Notes: generated by a model not told the origin, from the sequence alone. Positions 26,559 through 36,959 are shown, numbered from the stretch's first letter. The stretch is DNA of 64,000 bases from Buttiauxella ferragutiae (GCF_001654915.1 NZ_LXEQ01000026.1), one strand, 5' to 3'. Made by a program: numbers and translations.

Positions 26559-27122
26559 TTAGTTACTCTTTTTCTGCGCAGGGGCTGGTGCCGGAGCCTG
26601 GCCGTCTTTTTTCTGCAGTTGAGAAGGGACCAGAACGGTGGTGACACGTTTACCTTTTTCGCTAAAGGCCTGCATCTTCTGTTCTTTCACCAGATAAGTA
26701 ATTTTGTCGCCTTTGATATTGCTGTCGACCTGCTCGAGATAAGCATTACCGGTCAGAACTACAAAGTCGTTTTGCAACTCATAGTGCATGGTCGCTGAGT
26801 GGCCGCTAACGGGTTTACCGCTATCTTGCATCTGATAGAACGTGGCTGGATTACCATAACCATCAATGACTTCTTTGCCTTCTTCGCCGCCAGGACGAGT
26901 CACAACCACTTTGTCGGCGTTAATTTTGATACTGCCTTGTGTCACGATCACATTGCCAGTGAAGGTGACGACGTTGCCCTGCATATCCAGCGACTGTTGG
27001 TCAGATTCAATGTGAATCGGCTGATCGGTATCACCGGTCAACGCAAATGCCGAAAAACTAGCGGCTAAAAGCGTACTGGTTAGTACTAAATTACGGCTGA
27101 GTTTGTTTATTTTGGATTTCAT
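26559..27122 (-). CDS. lptA: LptA, periplasmic LPS bridge protein
   Basis: 187 residues. The signal peptide (MKSKINKLSRNLVLTSTLL, then AFA at about 25-27) precedes an OstA-type beta-jellyroll that forms the periplasmic LPS bridge. The C-terminus is Lys/Pro/Ala-rich and variable. The start at 27122 lies inside the 3' end of lptC (32-base overlap), as in E. coli, implying coupled translation. Confidence 0.97.
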   Translation of the reverse strand: MKSKINKLSRNLVLTSTLLAASFSAFALTGDTDQPIHIESDQQSLDMQGNVVTFTGNVIVTQGSIKINADKVVVTRPGGEEGKEVIDGYGNPATFYQMQDSGKPVSGHSATMHYELQNDFVVLTGNAYLEQVDSNIKGDKITYLVKEQKMQAFSEKGKRVTTVLVPSQLQKKDGQAPAPAPAQKKSN

Positions 27123-27666
27123 AGGATGTTCTAACCTTTTCAATCAGCTCGGCATTTTTGCTGCGTAAATTTCCACGCATTTTGAGGCCGGTGGAGTTAA
27201 AGCTGGTTCCATACAAGGTTACCTGGTCATCAGAGGCAACATCCTGAGTGACTAAATTAACCTGCGCATTGTCCGTGGTAATTTTGCGTAGCTGAGAATC
27301 CGGCGTCAGAGCCGTCAGCACCACATTCCCATACAAATACAGCATCCGATCGTTAGTAAGTTTGGCGCGATCCGCTCGTAAAGACCAGGTTGCCACTTTG
27401 TTTTCGTCATACTGCGTCATCACCGGGTTGGTAAACCACGAAATAGCAGTCTCAGAAAAATATTCAACGTGTTCCGAAACCAGCCGATAATTCAGAGCCC
27501 CTTCAGGACTGTAGGCGAGCGTCGTGGAATGTTCACTTTGATAGGTTGGCTCGTTGCTGTTTACCGTCGGTGTAGCAACGGGGTCTTTATCGACCAGATT
27601 TAAGCCAATCAACACTAATGCCAGCAATGAAAGCAGGATGATAACCCAACGTCTGGTCTTACTCAT
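27091..27666 (-). CDS. lptC: LptC, inner-membrane LPS transport protein
   Basis: 191 residues. Single N-terminal transmembrane helix (RRWVIILLSLLALVLIGLNL, about 5-24) and a periplasmic jellyroll. It receives LPS from LptB2FG and docks LptA. It overlaps kdsC by four bases and lptA by 32. Confidence 0.97.
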   Translation of the reverse strand: MSKTRRWVIILLSLLALVLIGLNLVDKDPVATPTVNSNEPTYQSEHSTTLAYSPEGALNYRLVSEHVEYFSETAISWFTNPVMTQYDENKVATWSLRADRAKLTNDRMLYLYGNVVLTALTPDSQLRKITTDNAQVNLVTQDVASDDQVTLYGTSFNSTGLKMRGNLRSKNAELIEKVRTSYEIQNKQTQP

Positions 27667-28229
27667 ATAGATAGCCCTTTGGCCTCATCAAGCTTTCCTT
27701 GTGCCAGTAACAGAAGATCACAGACTTCGCGAACCGCCCCACGTCCGCCAGCAATACGTGTAACGTAGTCGGCACGAGGAATCAGTAAAGGATGAGCGTC
27801 GGAAACCGCTACACTCAAACCCACTTTTGCCATCACTGGCCAGTCGATTAAATCATCACCAACGTAAGCAACATGTTCCGCGGGGATGGCGAGCTTATCT
27901 AATAGATCGTGAAAAGCCAAAAGCTTGTCAGATTGCCCTTGATAGAGATGGGTAATCCCGAGTGTTGCGCATCGGTCTTCAAGTAGCTTTGCTTTGCGGC
28001 CGGTAATAATCGCGACTTCGATGTCGGAAGTCAGCACGCAGCGAATTCCGTAACCGTCACGCACGTTGAATGCTTTCAGCTCTTCGCCGCTATTACCCAT
28101 GTAAATCAGGCCATCAGACATGACACCGTCAACATCTAAAATAAGCAGGCGCACGTTTTCTGCCCGCTCCATCACGCGCGTGCTCACCGGGCCATAACAG
28201 GTGGCAAGTGACGCTTCATGGTTACTCAT
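27663..28229 (-). CDS. kdsC: KDO-8-phosphate phosphatase
   Basis: 188 residues, HAD phosphatase of the C0 subclass, with nucleophile Asp32 and acid/base Asp34 in LDVDGV, ITGRKAKL and GDDLIDWPVM. It makes KDO from KDO-8-P. The start at 28229 (MSNHEASLATCYGP) matches E. coli; an upstream extension would run into kdsD. It overlaps lptC by four bases. Confidence 0.96.
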   Translation of the reverse strand: MSNHEASLATCYGPVSTRVMERAENVRLLILDVDGVMSDGLIYMGNSGEELKAFNVRDGYGIRCVLTSDIEVAIITGRKAKLLEDRCATLGITHLYQGQSDKLLAFHDLLDKLAIPAEHVAYVGDDLIDWPVMAKVGLSVAVSDAHPLLIPRADYVTRIAGGRGAVREVCDLLLLAQGKLDEAKGLSI

Positions 28230-28245
28230 TAAGGCTAATCCTTTG

Positions 28246-29232
28246 TTAAACCACGCCAGCGCGTAGCATGTCATGCATATGTACCACACCGAGAAGTTGG
28301 TCGCCATCTGCAACCAATACCGAGGTAATGTGGCGAGATTGCATCAAATTGAGCGCATCCACAGCCAGTAGTGATGGACGGACCCTAATTCCACCGACAG
28401 TCATGACATCTGCGATATTCAGAGAGTGGAGGTCAACGCCCATATCAAAGACGCGTCGTAAATCGCCATCGGTGAAGATCCCTTCGATTTTCATCAGGGA
28501 GTCACAGATTACGGTCATACCCATATTTTTACGCGTAATTTCCAGTAGAGCATCGCGCAAGGACGCATCTTTACTGACATGAGGGATCTCATCACCGCTG
28601 TGCATGATATCGCTGACGCGTAGTAACAGTTTACGACCCAATGCGCCGCCTGGGTGAGAAAGTGCAAAATCTTCTGCAGTAAAGCCGCGAGCTTTAAGCA
28701 ACGCAACGGCAAGGGCGTCACCCATAACCAGTGTTGCTGTGGTGCTGGAGGTTGGAGCCAGACCAAGAGGGCAGGCTTCTTGCGGGACTTTGACACACAA
28801 ATGGATATCTGCCGCTTTACCCATAGAGCTATCCGGGCGGCTGGTGATGCAAATGAGCGGCACCTGTAAGCGCTTGAGAACGGGAATCAATGCCTGAATT
28901 TCGTTTGATTCGCCGGAGTTTGAAATCGCGATAACAATATCCTGGGGGCTCACCATTCCGAGATCGCCGTGGCTTGCTTCACCAGGGTGGACGAAAAATG
29001 AAGGTGTGCCGGTGCTGGCAAACGTTGCCGCCATCTTTTTACCGATGTGACCAGACTTACCCATGCCCATTACGACAACTTTACCCTGGCAATAAAACAT
29101 TTTTTCACAGGCTGCCGAGAAGTCTGTGTTGATGTATTGCTCAAGTTGATCCAGGCCTTCACGTTCGATCTTCAGGACTTCTTTGCCTGCTTGCTGAAAG
29201 TCAAAACCCGGTTGTAAATCTATCTGTGACAT
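28246..29232 (-). CDS. kdsD: Arabinose-5-phosphate isomerase KdsD
   Basis: 328 residues. An N-terminal SIS domain (GMGKSGHIGKKMAATFASTG) and two C-terminal CBS domains (about 205-328). It supplies arabinose-5-P from ribulose-5-P for KDO synthesis. Length equals E. coli. It lies between yrbG and kdsC in the LPS cluster. Confidence 0.97.
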   Translation of the reverse strand: MSQIDLQPGFDFQQAGKEVLKIEREGLDQLEQYINTDFSAACEKMFYCQGKVVVMGMGKSGHIGKKMAATFASTGTPSFFVHPGEASHGDLGMVSPQDIVIAISNSGESNEIQALIPVLKRLQVPLICITSRPDSSMGKAADIHLCVKVPQEACPLGLAPTSSTTATLVMGDALAVALLKARGFTAEDFALSHPGGALGRKLLLRVSDIMHSGDEIPHVSKDASLRDALLEITRKNMGMTVICDSLMKIEGIFTDGDLRRVFDMGVDLHSLNIADVMTVGGIRVRPSLLAVDALNLMQSRHITSVLVADGDQLLGVVHMHDMLRAGVV

Positions 29233-29247
29233 AATTTCCGTTCCGTT

Positions 29248-30225
29248 TTACCCAACGACCGGTGATGCAACAAACCACAGCACCACAATCCATACGAAGA
29301 AACTACATGTTAACAGAGCGCCTGCTGTCTTGCCGATAGAGCGAGGCTTTCGCCAGCAAAGTACGGCGAAAATGACACTGACGACCAACATCACCCAATA
29401 GTCACGTGCAAAGACAAGTGGGTCGATTTCACCTGGTGCGATTAGCGCAGGAATGCCCATTACCAGAACAATATTGAAAATGTTTGAGCCAATAATATTA
29501 CCAATCGCAATATCATCTTCGCCTTTACGGGCACCCGCGATGGTGGTGGCTAGTTCAGGCAGGCTAGTGCCAACCGAAATAATCGTCAGGCCAATCACTA
29601 ACTCACTCACGCCAAAATAGTGCGCCAACACACTGGCGTTATCGATAACCATGCGTGTGGCCATCGGCATAATAATTAGGGCAACAGCGAGCCATAAAAA
29701 TGCGACGGGGCGGTTTCCTTCTCGAGGAAGCTCTGCCAACTGTTCACGGGTCAGTTTGTCGGCACCTTCATTTCCGGCAAGGCGCGTTATTTTAATCGTA
29801 AACAGCAGATACGCCACTGATACCGTAATCAAAATAACACCATCAACAACGCTTAGCTGGTTGTCAAAAAGCAGCCAGCCAATAATTGCGCTGACAACTA
29901 ACATTAGGGGTAACTCGCGCCGTAGAATATCGGAATTCACGGTAAATGGATGCAAAAGAGCCGCTAAGCCAAGAATTAACAAAATATTGGTGATATTTGA
30001 GCCTAACGCGGTCCCTACCGCTAAATCCAACTGACCATGCAGGGCTGCAGAACTGGCGACGATGAGCTCTGGTAGTGAAGTGCCAATACTGACCACAGTC
30101 AAACCGATTAGCAGTGGTGGAACCCCGAAACTGCGACAAAGTATTGATGCGGCAAACACTAATCGGTCAGCGCCATAGACGACCAAAAGCAAACCAATAA
30201 TTAACAGAGCTGTAGCTAACAGCAT
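29248..30225 (-). CDS. yrbG: YrbG, Na+/Ca2+ exchanger-family transporter
   Basis: 325 residues with about ten transmembrane helices in two homologous halves, each carrying the CaCA alpha-repeat motif (SIGTSLPELIVASSA and SVGTSLPELATTIAG). It is probably a cation:H+ or Na+ antiporter in the inner membrane; the substrate is not proven. First gene of the minus-strand LPS/rpoN cluster, divergent from mlaF. Confidence 0.95.
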   Translation of the reverse strand: MLLATALLIIGLLLVVYGADRLVFAASILCRSFGVPPLLIGLTVVSIGTSLPELIVASSAALHGQLDLAVGTALGSNITNILLILGLAALLHPFTVNSDILRRELPLMLVVSAIIGWLLFDNQLSVVDGVILITVSVAYLLFTIKITRLAGNEGADKLTREQLAELPREGNRPVAFLWLAVALIIMPMATRMVIDNASVLAHYFGVSELVIGLTIISVGTSLPELATTIAGARKGEDDIAIGNIIGSNIFNIVLVMGIPALIAPGEIDPLVFARDYWVMLVVSVIFAVLCWRKPRSIGKTAGALLTCSFFVWIVVLWFVASPVVG

Positions 30226-30455
30226 GCAGAATCCTTAATTCAGGTATAATCGCCGGTCTTGTGCTGTGAAAGTACCGGCAGAGCATACAGTTCTGTAGGG
30301 CCGGGCATGATTCTTAATTCTGACTTTATGTGGCAGAAAAGTAAAACAAATGCCAGTTTTCGCTAATCAGGACGGGTATTATTCTGCAAGGATATTGGAT
30401 TGGAACTCAGTTTCCAGTAAATGCTTCGTCCGTGAACTTGATAAAAGGAAAGATG

Positions 30456-31271
30456 ATGAGCCAGACGCAGACTAATCTGGTCGAAATTCGCGGAGTAAGT
30501 TTTACTCGCGGCAGTCGGCGCATCTTTGACAATATTTCACTGAACGTACCCCGCGGTAAAATTACCGCCATAATGGGGCCTTCAGGGATTGGGAAGACAA
30601 CGCTATTGCGGCTGATCGGTGGTCAAATTCAACCCGACAGCGGTGAAATCCTGTTTGACGGTGAAAACGTCCCCGCCATGTCTCGTTCGCGTTTATACAA
30701 TGTTCGTAAACGCATGAGTATGCTGTTCCAGTCTGGCGCGCTATTTACCGACCTCAATGTCTTTGAAAATGTGGCGTATCCACTACGTGAACATCGCCGC
30801 CTGCCGGAAGAGTTGTTGCACAGCACCGTGATGATGAAACTTGAGGCGGTGGGGTTACGTGGTGCCGCTAAACTGATGCCTAACGAACTCTCCGGTGGTA
30901 TGGCCCGACGTGCAGCTCTAGCTCGAGCCATCGCGCTCGAACCCGATCTGATCATGTTTGATGAACCATTTGTTGGTCAGGACCCTATTACTATGGGGGT
31001 ATTAGTCAAACTGATTTCAGAATTGAATAGCGCCCTTGGCGTCACGTGTATTGTGGTTTCTCACGACGTCCCAGAAGTGCTGAGCATTGCCGATTACGCC
31101 TATATTGCTGCGGATCAACATATTGTCGCTGAAGGCACGCCTGCTGCCCTGCGTGAAAATTGCGACCCGCGAGTGCGCCAGTTCCTCGATGGTATTGCCG
31201 ATGGGCCAGTACCGTTCCGCTATCCGGCAATGGATTATCGGAATGACTTATTATCAGAAACAGGGAGTTAA
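30456..31271 (+). CDS. mlaF: MlaF, ATPase of the Mla phospholipid transporter
   Basis: 271 residues. Walker A GPSGIGKT (41-48), ABC signature LSGGMARRAALARAIAL and Walker B LIMFDEPF are present; the C-terminal extension is where MlaB binds. Start ATG 30456 gives 5-6 bases to AAGGAA; the adjacent ATG at 30453 is too close. First gene of mlaFEDCB, which keeps phospholipids out of the outer leaflet. Confidence 0.96.
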   Translation: MSQTQTNLVEIRGVSFTRGSRRIFDNISLNVPRGKITAIMGPSGIGKTTLLRLIGGQIQPDSGEILFDGENVPAMSRSRLYNVRKRMSMLFQSGALFTDLNVFENVAYPLREHRRLPEELLHSTVMMKLEAVGLRGAAKLMPNELSGGMARRAALARAIALEPDLIMFDEPFVGQDPITMGVLVKLISELNSALGVTCIVVSHDVPEVLSIADYAYIAADQHIVAEGTPAALRENCDPRVRQFLDGIADGPVPFRYPAMDYRNDLLSETGS

Positions 31272-31278
31272 GTTGCTC

Positions 31279-32061
31279 ATGTTCTTTAATGCACTGGCAT
31301 CATTCGGACGGCGGGGGTTGAAAACCTGTGCGTCATTTGGCCGGGCTGGGATAATGCTTTTTAATGCGCTGGTGGGGAAACCGGAATTCCGCAAACACAC
31401 ACCATTGCTTATTCGCCAACTGTATAACGTTGGTGTGTTGTCGCTGATTATCATCATTGTTTCTGGTTTGTTTATCGGCATGGTGCTTGGTCTGCAAGGT
31501 TACCTGGTGCTGACGACCTACAGCGCGGAATCAAGCCTCGGTATGTTGGTCGCCTTGTCATTACTGCGAGAGCTTGGTCCTGTCGTTGCTGCATTGCTGT
31601 TCGCCGGGCGTGCCGGTTCAGCACTAACCGCAGAAATCGGCTTAATGAGGGCAACAGAACAACTTTCCAGTATGGAAATGATGGCGGTTGATCCTCTACG
31701 CCGGGTCGTTTCACCGCGTTTTTGGGCTGGCGTGATTTCACTACCCTTGCTGACGCTTATTTTTGCTGCGGTCGGCATTTGGGGTGGGGCGCTGGTGGGT
31801 GTGAACTGGAAGGGAATCGATGCGGGCTTCTTCTGGTCTGCAATGCAAAACGCCGTCAGCTGGCGGACTGATTTGGTTAACTGTGTCATCAAGAGTGTGG
31901 TGTTTGCGATAACAGTGACCTGGATTGCTTTATTCAATGGCTACGATGCTATTCCTACGTCCGCAGGGATTAGTCGGGCAACAACACGAACCGTTGTGCA
32001 CGCTTCACTGGCCGTTTTAGGTCTGGATTTTGTGCTCACAGCACTGATGTTTGGGAATTAA
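31279..32061 (+). CDS. mlaE: MlaE, permease of the Mla phospholipid transporter
   Basis: 260 residues, MlaE permease family with about five transmembrane segments and the conserved LRELGPVVAALLFAGRAGSA block. Start 31279 lies 7 bases after the mlaF stop and gives the family length; earlier in-frame codons lie inside mlaF. Confidence 0.96.
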   Translation: MFFNALASFGRRGLKTCASFGRAGIMLFNALVGKPEFRKHTPLLIRQLYNVGVLSLIIIIVSGLFIGMVLGLQGYLVLTTYSAESSLGMLVALSLLRELGPVVAALLFAGRAGSALTAEIGLMRATEQLSSMEMMAVDPLRRVVSPRFWAGVISLPLLTLIFAAVGIWGGALVGVNWKGIDAGFFWSAMQNAVSWRTDLVNCVIKSVVFAITVTWIALFNGYDAIPTSAGISRATTRTVVHASLAVLGLDFVLTALMFGN

Positions 32062-32065
32062 GTTC

Positions 32066-32617
<552 letters not shown>

Positions 32618-32635
32618 TCTAAGAGGAAAAGTGTT

Positions 32636-33265
32636 ATGTTTAAAAGACTTATTATGATTGCTATGCTGGTTATTGCACCGCTTGCGAATGCTGCGGATCA
32701 AAGTAATCCCTACAAGTTAATGGGCGAAGCGGCGCAAAAAACTTTTGACCGCCTTAAAAACGAACAACCTAAAATTCGCCAAAACCCTGATTATTTGCGT
32801 GAGATCGTTGGTCAGGAACTGCTGCCTTACGTGCAGGTAAAATACGCGGGGGCTCTGGTTCTGGGTCGTTATTATAAAGATGCGACCCCTGCGCAGCGTG
32901 ATGCTTACTTCAAAGCATTCGAAGAGTACCTGAAGCAAGCCTACGGCCAGGCTCTTGCCATGTATAACGGGCAATCCTACCAAATCGCCCCTGAGCAGCC
33001 GCTGGGTGATGCCACTATCATTGCGATTCGTGTAACCATCGTCGATCCAAACGGTCGTCCACCAGTACGTCTTGATTTCCAGTGGCGTAAAAACACCCAG
33101 ACCGGTGGCTGGCAGGCATACGACATGATTGCTGAAGGTGTCAGCATGATCACCACTAAGCAAAATGAGTGGAGTGATATCTTGCGTACCAAAGGTATCG
33201 ATGGTTTGACGGCGCAACTGCAAAGTATTTCCCGTATGCCAATTACACTCGAAGCGAAAAAGTAA
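32636..33265 (+). CDS. mlaC: MlaC, periplasmic phospholipid-binding protein
   Basis: 209 residues with a Sec signal peptide (MFKRLIMIAMLVIAPLANA, cleaved about 19/20). It is a periplasmic lipid shuttle between MlaA-OmpC and MlaFEDB. The family segment VGQELLPYVQVKYAGALVLG is present. AGAGGAAAA precedes ATG. The stop overlaps the mlaB start by one base. Confidence 0.96.
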   Translation: MFKRLIMIAMLVIAPLANAADQSNPYKLMGEAAQKTFDRLKNEQPKIRQNPDYLREIVGQELLPYVQVKYAGALVLGRYYKDATPAQRDAYFKAFEEYLKQAYGQALAMYNGQSYQIAPEQPLGDATIIAIRVTIVDPNGRPPVRLDFQWRKNTQTGGWQAYDMIAEGVSMITTKQNEWSDILRTKGIDGLTAQLQSISRMPITLEAKK

Positions 33266-33567
33266 TGGCAGGCGAGCTTAACTGGCAGCGTGAAGCAGCA
33301 ACTTTACACCTGACGGGTGAGCTGGATAGCGACACCGTGGGGCCTTTATGGCGGCAACGGGAGCAAATCATGGCAGGTATCAAGGCGCTTAACCTTTCTG
33401 GTTTATCGCGTGTAGATACCTCAGGTTTAGCGTTGTTGATTCATCTTGTGGCTTTCGCCAGACGACAAAACGTTGAAGTAGAGCTTCAGGGAGCCAGTGA
33501 TAATCTACAAACACTGACTAAACTTTATAACCTTCCAGAAGACATCCTTCCCGCATTTGCAGGCTAG
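33265..33567 (+). CDS. mlaB: MlaB, STAS-domain subunit of the Mla transporter
   Basis: 100 residues, STAS fold; Thr52 in RVDTSGLALLIHL matches the essential Thr of E. coli MlaB. It stabilises and activates MlaF. More divergent than the other Mla proteins. It overlaps mlaC by one base (TAATG) and ends the operon before a clear terminator. Confidence 0.94.
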   Translation: MAGELNWQREAATLHLTGELDSDTVGPLWRQREQIMAGIKALNLSGLSRVDTSGLALLIHLVAFARRQNVEVELQGASDNLQTLTKLYNLPEDILPAFAG

Positions 33568-33591
33568 TGTTTTCATAGCGTTACTATCATT

Positions 33592-33622
33592 GCCCCTGAT
33601 CGATTGAGATCAGGGGCTTTTT
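33592..33622 (+). terminator. Terminator of mlaFEDCB
   Basis: Ten-base stem GCCCCTGATC / GATCAGGGGC around loop GATTGA, followed by five T residues. Confidence 0.93.
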
Positions 33623-33692
33623 GCTTATTTAAGACAACGCCACTTTCCTCTAAGATGTGTGGCTTGTTTCCTTAACCGACGAATTATATCCC

Positions 33693-33947
33693 ATGGAAAA
33701 TCATGAAATTCAGACAGTGCTGATGAACGCACTGCCCCTCCAGGAAGTCCACGTCTCAGGCGATGGTAGCCATTTTCAGGTGATTGCGGTGGGTGAGTTA
33801 TTCGCCGAGTTAAGTCGCGTGAAGAAGCAACAGACAGTTTATGCGCCATTGATGGAGCTGATTGCTGATAACCGTATTCATGCGGTTTCCATCAAGACCT
33901 ATACTCCGCAAGAGTGGGATCGCGATCGTAAACTTAATGGTTTTTGA
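33693..33947 (+). CDS. ibaG: IbaG, BolA-family protein
   Basis: 84 residues, BolA fold, with conserved VSGDGSHFQVIAVG (His for Fe-S coordination with a monothiol glutaredoxin) and RIHAVSIKTYTP. Start MENHEIQ at 33693 matches family length. It sits between the mla terminator and murA, 53 bases before murA. Confidence 0.95.
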   Translation: MENHEIQTVLMNALPLQEVHVSGDGSHFQVIAVGELFAELSRVKKQQTVYAPLMELIADNRIHAVSIKTYTPQEWDRDRKLNGF

Positions 33948-34000
33948 GCAATTCGCCGCGGCGGATTGTAACGATTTGAATTTAATAGAGAGCAGTTGCA

Positions 34001-35269
34001 ATGGATAAATTTCGAGTTCAGGGGCCAACCCGACTGAGTGGTGAAGTGACGATCTCCGGGGCGAAGAACGCCGCGCTGCCGATCCTCTTCGCAGCTCTGT
34101 TGGCTGAAGAGCCAGTTGAGATTCAGAACGTTCCAAAATTGAAAGACATTGATACCACAATGAAGCTGTTAAGCCAGTTGGGTACCAAAGTTGAACGTAA
34201 CGGTTCCGTATGGATCGACGCCAGTGAAGTGAATATCTTCTGCGCACCTTATGATCTGGTTAAGACCATGCGTGCTTCTATCTGGGCGCTTGGACCGTTG
34301 GTTGCACGTTTTGGTCAGGGGCAGGTTTCTTTACCTGGCGGCTGTGCAATTGGCGCACGTCCGGTTGATTTACATATTACTGGTCTTGAGCAACTTGGTG
34401 CGGAAATCAAACTGGAAGAAGGCTACGTTAAAGCCTCTGTACAGGGCCGTCTGAAAGGCGCACACATCGTGATGGATAAAGTGAGCGTAGGCGCCACCGT
34501 CACCATCATGAGTGCTGCTACGCTTGCCGAAGGCACAACCATCATTGAAAACGCCGCTCGTGAGCCGGAGATCGTTGATACAGCGAACTTCCTGAATACT
34601 CTTGGTGCGAAAATCACCGGTGCAGGTACCGATCGCATTACTATTCAGGGCGTTGAACGCCTCGGTGGTGGTGTTTACCGCGTAGTGCCTGACCGTATTG
34701 AAACCGGGACTTTCCTGGTGGCTGCGGCGATTTCCGGTGGCAAAATTGTTTGCCGTAATGCTCAACCAGACACCCTTGATGCGGTGTTGGCGAAACTGCG
34801 CGAAGCAGGTGCCGACATTGAAGTTAGCGAAGACTGGGTGAGCCTGGATATGCACGGTAAGCGCCCGAAAGGCGTGACCATCCGTACTGCACCGCACCCT
34901 GGTTTCCCGACCGATATGCAGGCTCAGTTCACCTTGCTGAACCTGGTGGCTGAAGGTACGGGTGTTATCACCGAAACCATTTTTGAAAATCGCTTCATGC
35001 ACGTTCCAGAACTTATCCGTATGGGCGCACATGCAGAGATTGAAAGTAATACGGTGATTTGCCACGGCGTTGAAAAACTGTCTGGTGCACAAGTGATGGC
35101 GACCGACCTGCGTGCTTCAGCAAGCCTGGTTCTGGCTGGCTGTATTGCCGAAGGCACAACCGTTGTTGACCGTATTTACCACATCGATCGTGGCTACGAG
35201 CGCATTGAAGATAAACTTCAGGCGTTGGGTGCGAAGATTGAACGTGTGAAAGGTAGTGGCAGCGAATAA
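34001..35269 (+). CDS. murA: UDP-N-acetylglucosamine 1-carboxyvinyltransferase
   Basis: 422 residues. Two inside-out alpha/beta barrels, Lys22 (SGAKNAALP) and the PEP-binding, fosfomycin-reactive Cys115 (GGCAIGARPVD) are intact. First committed step of peptidoglycan synthesis. The C-terminus is three residues longer than E. coli (GSGSE). GAGAGCAG precedes ATG. Confidence 0.98.
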   Translation: MDKFRVQGPTRLSGEVTISGAKNAALPILFAALLAEEPVEIQNVPKLKDIDTTMKLLSQLGTKVERNGSVWIDASEVNIFCAPYDLVKTMRASIWALGPLVARFGQGQVSLPGGCAIGARPVDLHITGLEQLGAEIKLEEGYVKASVQGRLKGAHIVMDKVSVGATVTIMSAATLAEGTTIIENAAREPEIVDTANFLNTLGAKITGAGTDRITIQGVERLGGGVYRVVPDRIETGTFLVAAAISGGKIVCRNAQPDTLDAVLAKLREAGADIEVSEDWVSLDMHGKRPKGVTIRTAPHPGFPTDMQAQFTLLNLVAEGTGVITETIFENRFMHVPELIRMGAHAEIESNTVICHGVEKLSGAQVMATDLRASASLVLAGCIAEGTTVVDRIYHIDRGYERIEDKLQALGAKIERVKGSGSE

Positions 35270-35291
35270 ATTTTGTTGTTAACAAGAGAAA

Positions 35292-35313
35292 ACCGGGCAT
35301 GCCCGGTTTTTTT
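35292..35313. terminator. Terminator of murA (convergent with sfsB)
   Basis: ACCGGG / CCCGGT stem with CATG loop, preceded by A residues and followed by seven T. The sfsB stop codon on the other strand touches its distal edge. Confidence 0.9.
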
Positions 35314-35575
35314 ATCGCTTACGCATTAAACTCGCTCGGTTAATTAACTGATGAGTTTGTGGGTCGTAATACCGCGAGGGCCAAATCATCCAGGGTGATG
35401 TATCCAGTGCCGTTGCTATGATTAACTCACCTTTAGGCCATGGGCGCGTCAACGCATTAGCCAGCGTCGATGAACTTAGCCCTGCCTTCCTGGATTCAGC
35501 CGCCAGGCTTGTTCCACGTTTACGTAACCCTGCGATTATGTCTGCCGGGTGCCAGTCAGAATAATTACTTTCCAT
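35312..35575 (-). CDS. sfsB: SfsB (Nlp, Ner-like) DNA-binding transcriptional regulator
   Basis: 87 residues, Ner-like family of lambda-repressor-type helix-turn-helix proteins (WHPADIIAGLRKRGTSLAAESRKAGLS...LANAL.RPWPKGE). In E. coli it has been linked to maltose gene expression, with unclear physiological targets. The C-terminus is a few residues shorter than E. coli's and ends inside the murA terminator. Confidence 0.93.
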   Translation of the reverse strand: MESNYSDWHPADIIAGLRKRGTSLAAESRKAGLSSSTLANALTRPWPKGELIIATALDTSPWMIWPSRYYDPQTHQLINRASLMRKR

Positions 35576-35799
35576 GTTCCTCCCTGTAACCGTTTCGTTT
35601 AACCGGTCTACTCAGGAGTGTTTATAACATAGCAAAGTGCCAAAAGATTCCAATAAATGGCTTAAAAAATTAAATCTGTGTTAACCCACACAAAGTGAAT
35701 GAAATCCAATGAAAACAGATTGGTTATAGGAAGCGTGCTGAAGCGGGGAAAAAAAATTATTGGAAACTTAGCGCGCCTTTAGCTGGCGCGCTAAAAAGA

Positions 35800-36771
35800 T
35801 TAACGGTCGCGTTGAACGGCCATATGAGCCAGTGCAATTAGTGCTTCTTTGTGTTCACTTTCTGGCAAAATACTCAGCGCAGCAATGGCTTTGTCTGCTT
35901 CTTGCTCTGCGCGTAATTGAGTCCATTCCAGTGAACCACAGGCCGCCATCGCGTCCAATACTGGTTGCAGCAAATGACGCCCGTTACCTTGTTCAATGGC
36001 TTCACGGATCATTTTTGCTTGCTCTGCATTGCCGTTACGCATTGCGTGCAGTAACGGGAGAGTCGGTTTGCCCTCGTTAAGATCATCACCAACATTCTTA
36101 CCCAGAGTTTGCCCGTCCGCACTGTAGTCGAGAAGATCATCAATGAGTTGGAATGCAGTACCCAGATAGCGACCATAATCCTGAAGGGCTTTCTCCTGCT
36201 CTACAGTGGCATCAGCTAAAATACCGGAACATTGAGCGGCCGCTTCAAACAGGCGTGCTGTTTTGCTGTAGATCACCCGCATGTAACTTTCTTCAGTGAT
36301 ATCCGGGTCATTGCAGTTCATTAATTGCAGAACTTCACCTTCAGCAATCACGTTCACTGCTTCGGACATGACTTCAAGTACCTTGAGTGAACCAAGTTGA
36401 GTCATCATCTGGAAGGCTCGGGTATAGATAAAATCGCCGACCAGTACACTGGCCGCATTGCCGAACGCCGCGTTGGCTGTGGCTTTGCCACGGCGCATAT
36501 CCGATTCATCTACTACGTCATCATGCAACAACGTCGCCGTGTGAATAAATTCGATAAGCGCTGCAATATTGACATGCGCCTTACCCTGATAACCGAGCGC
36601 ACGAGCAGCAAGTACAGCAATCATTGGGCGGATACGCTTACCACCGCCACTGACGATGTAATACCCTAACTGATTGATCAATTGGACATCTGAATTCAAC
36701 TGCTCAAGGATGACCGCATTGACGCCCGCCATATCTTGCGCGGTTAACTCATTAATTTTTTCTAAATTCAT
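35800..36771 (-). CDS. ispB: Octaprenyl diphosphate synthase
   Basis: 323 residues, trans-polyprenyl diphosphate synthase. First Asp-rich motif DDVVDESDMRRG, second DDLLDYSAD, plus GGGKRIRP are present. It makes the C40 side chain of ubiquinone and menaquinone. The start at 36771 (MNLEKINEL) matches E. coli; an extension upstream to 36822 is unconserved. Divergent from rplU. Confidence 0.97.
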   Translation of the reverse strand: MNLEKINELTAQDMAGVNAVILEQLNSDVQLINQLGYYIVSGGGKRIRPMIAVLAARALGYQGKAHVNIAALIEFIHTATLLHDDVVDESDMRRGKATANAAFGNAASVLVGDFIYTRAFQMMTQLGSLKVLEVMSEAVNVIAEGEVLQLMNCNDPDITEESYMRVIYSKTARLFEAAAQCSGILADATVEQEKALQDYGRYLGTAFQLIDDLLDYSADGQTLGKNVGDDLNEGKPTLPLLHAMRNGNAEQAKMIREAIEQGNGRHLLQPVLDAMAACGSLEWTQLRAEQEADKAIAALSILPESEHKEALIALAHMAVQRDR

Positions 36772-36930
36772 CGCAAAAGTCTGGCTTAAAGTCCTGTTTA
36801 CCACATGCCTGTACGGAATCACGTGAGGGAAGAGGAGTAATAATGTAGTACAGATTGTACTGAAAAAACGAGGCAGATAAACGGCTGGTGTGATGTTGCG
36901 TTTTTTTTCTACTCTGTTTCATGAGAGGGC

Positions 36931-36959
36931 TTGTCAAAGGCTCTCGTTTTGCGTAATAT
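36931..36959 (+). promoter_or_regulatory. rplU-rpmA promoter
   Basis: TTGTCA (36931-36936), 17-base spacer, TAATAT (36954-36959), with a GC-rich discriminator TCGCGCCC. The leader to rplU is about 65 bases. Confidence 0.78.
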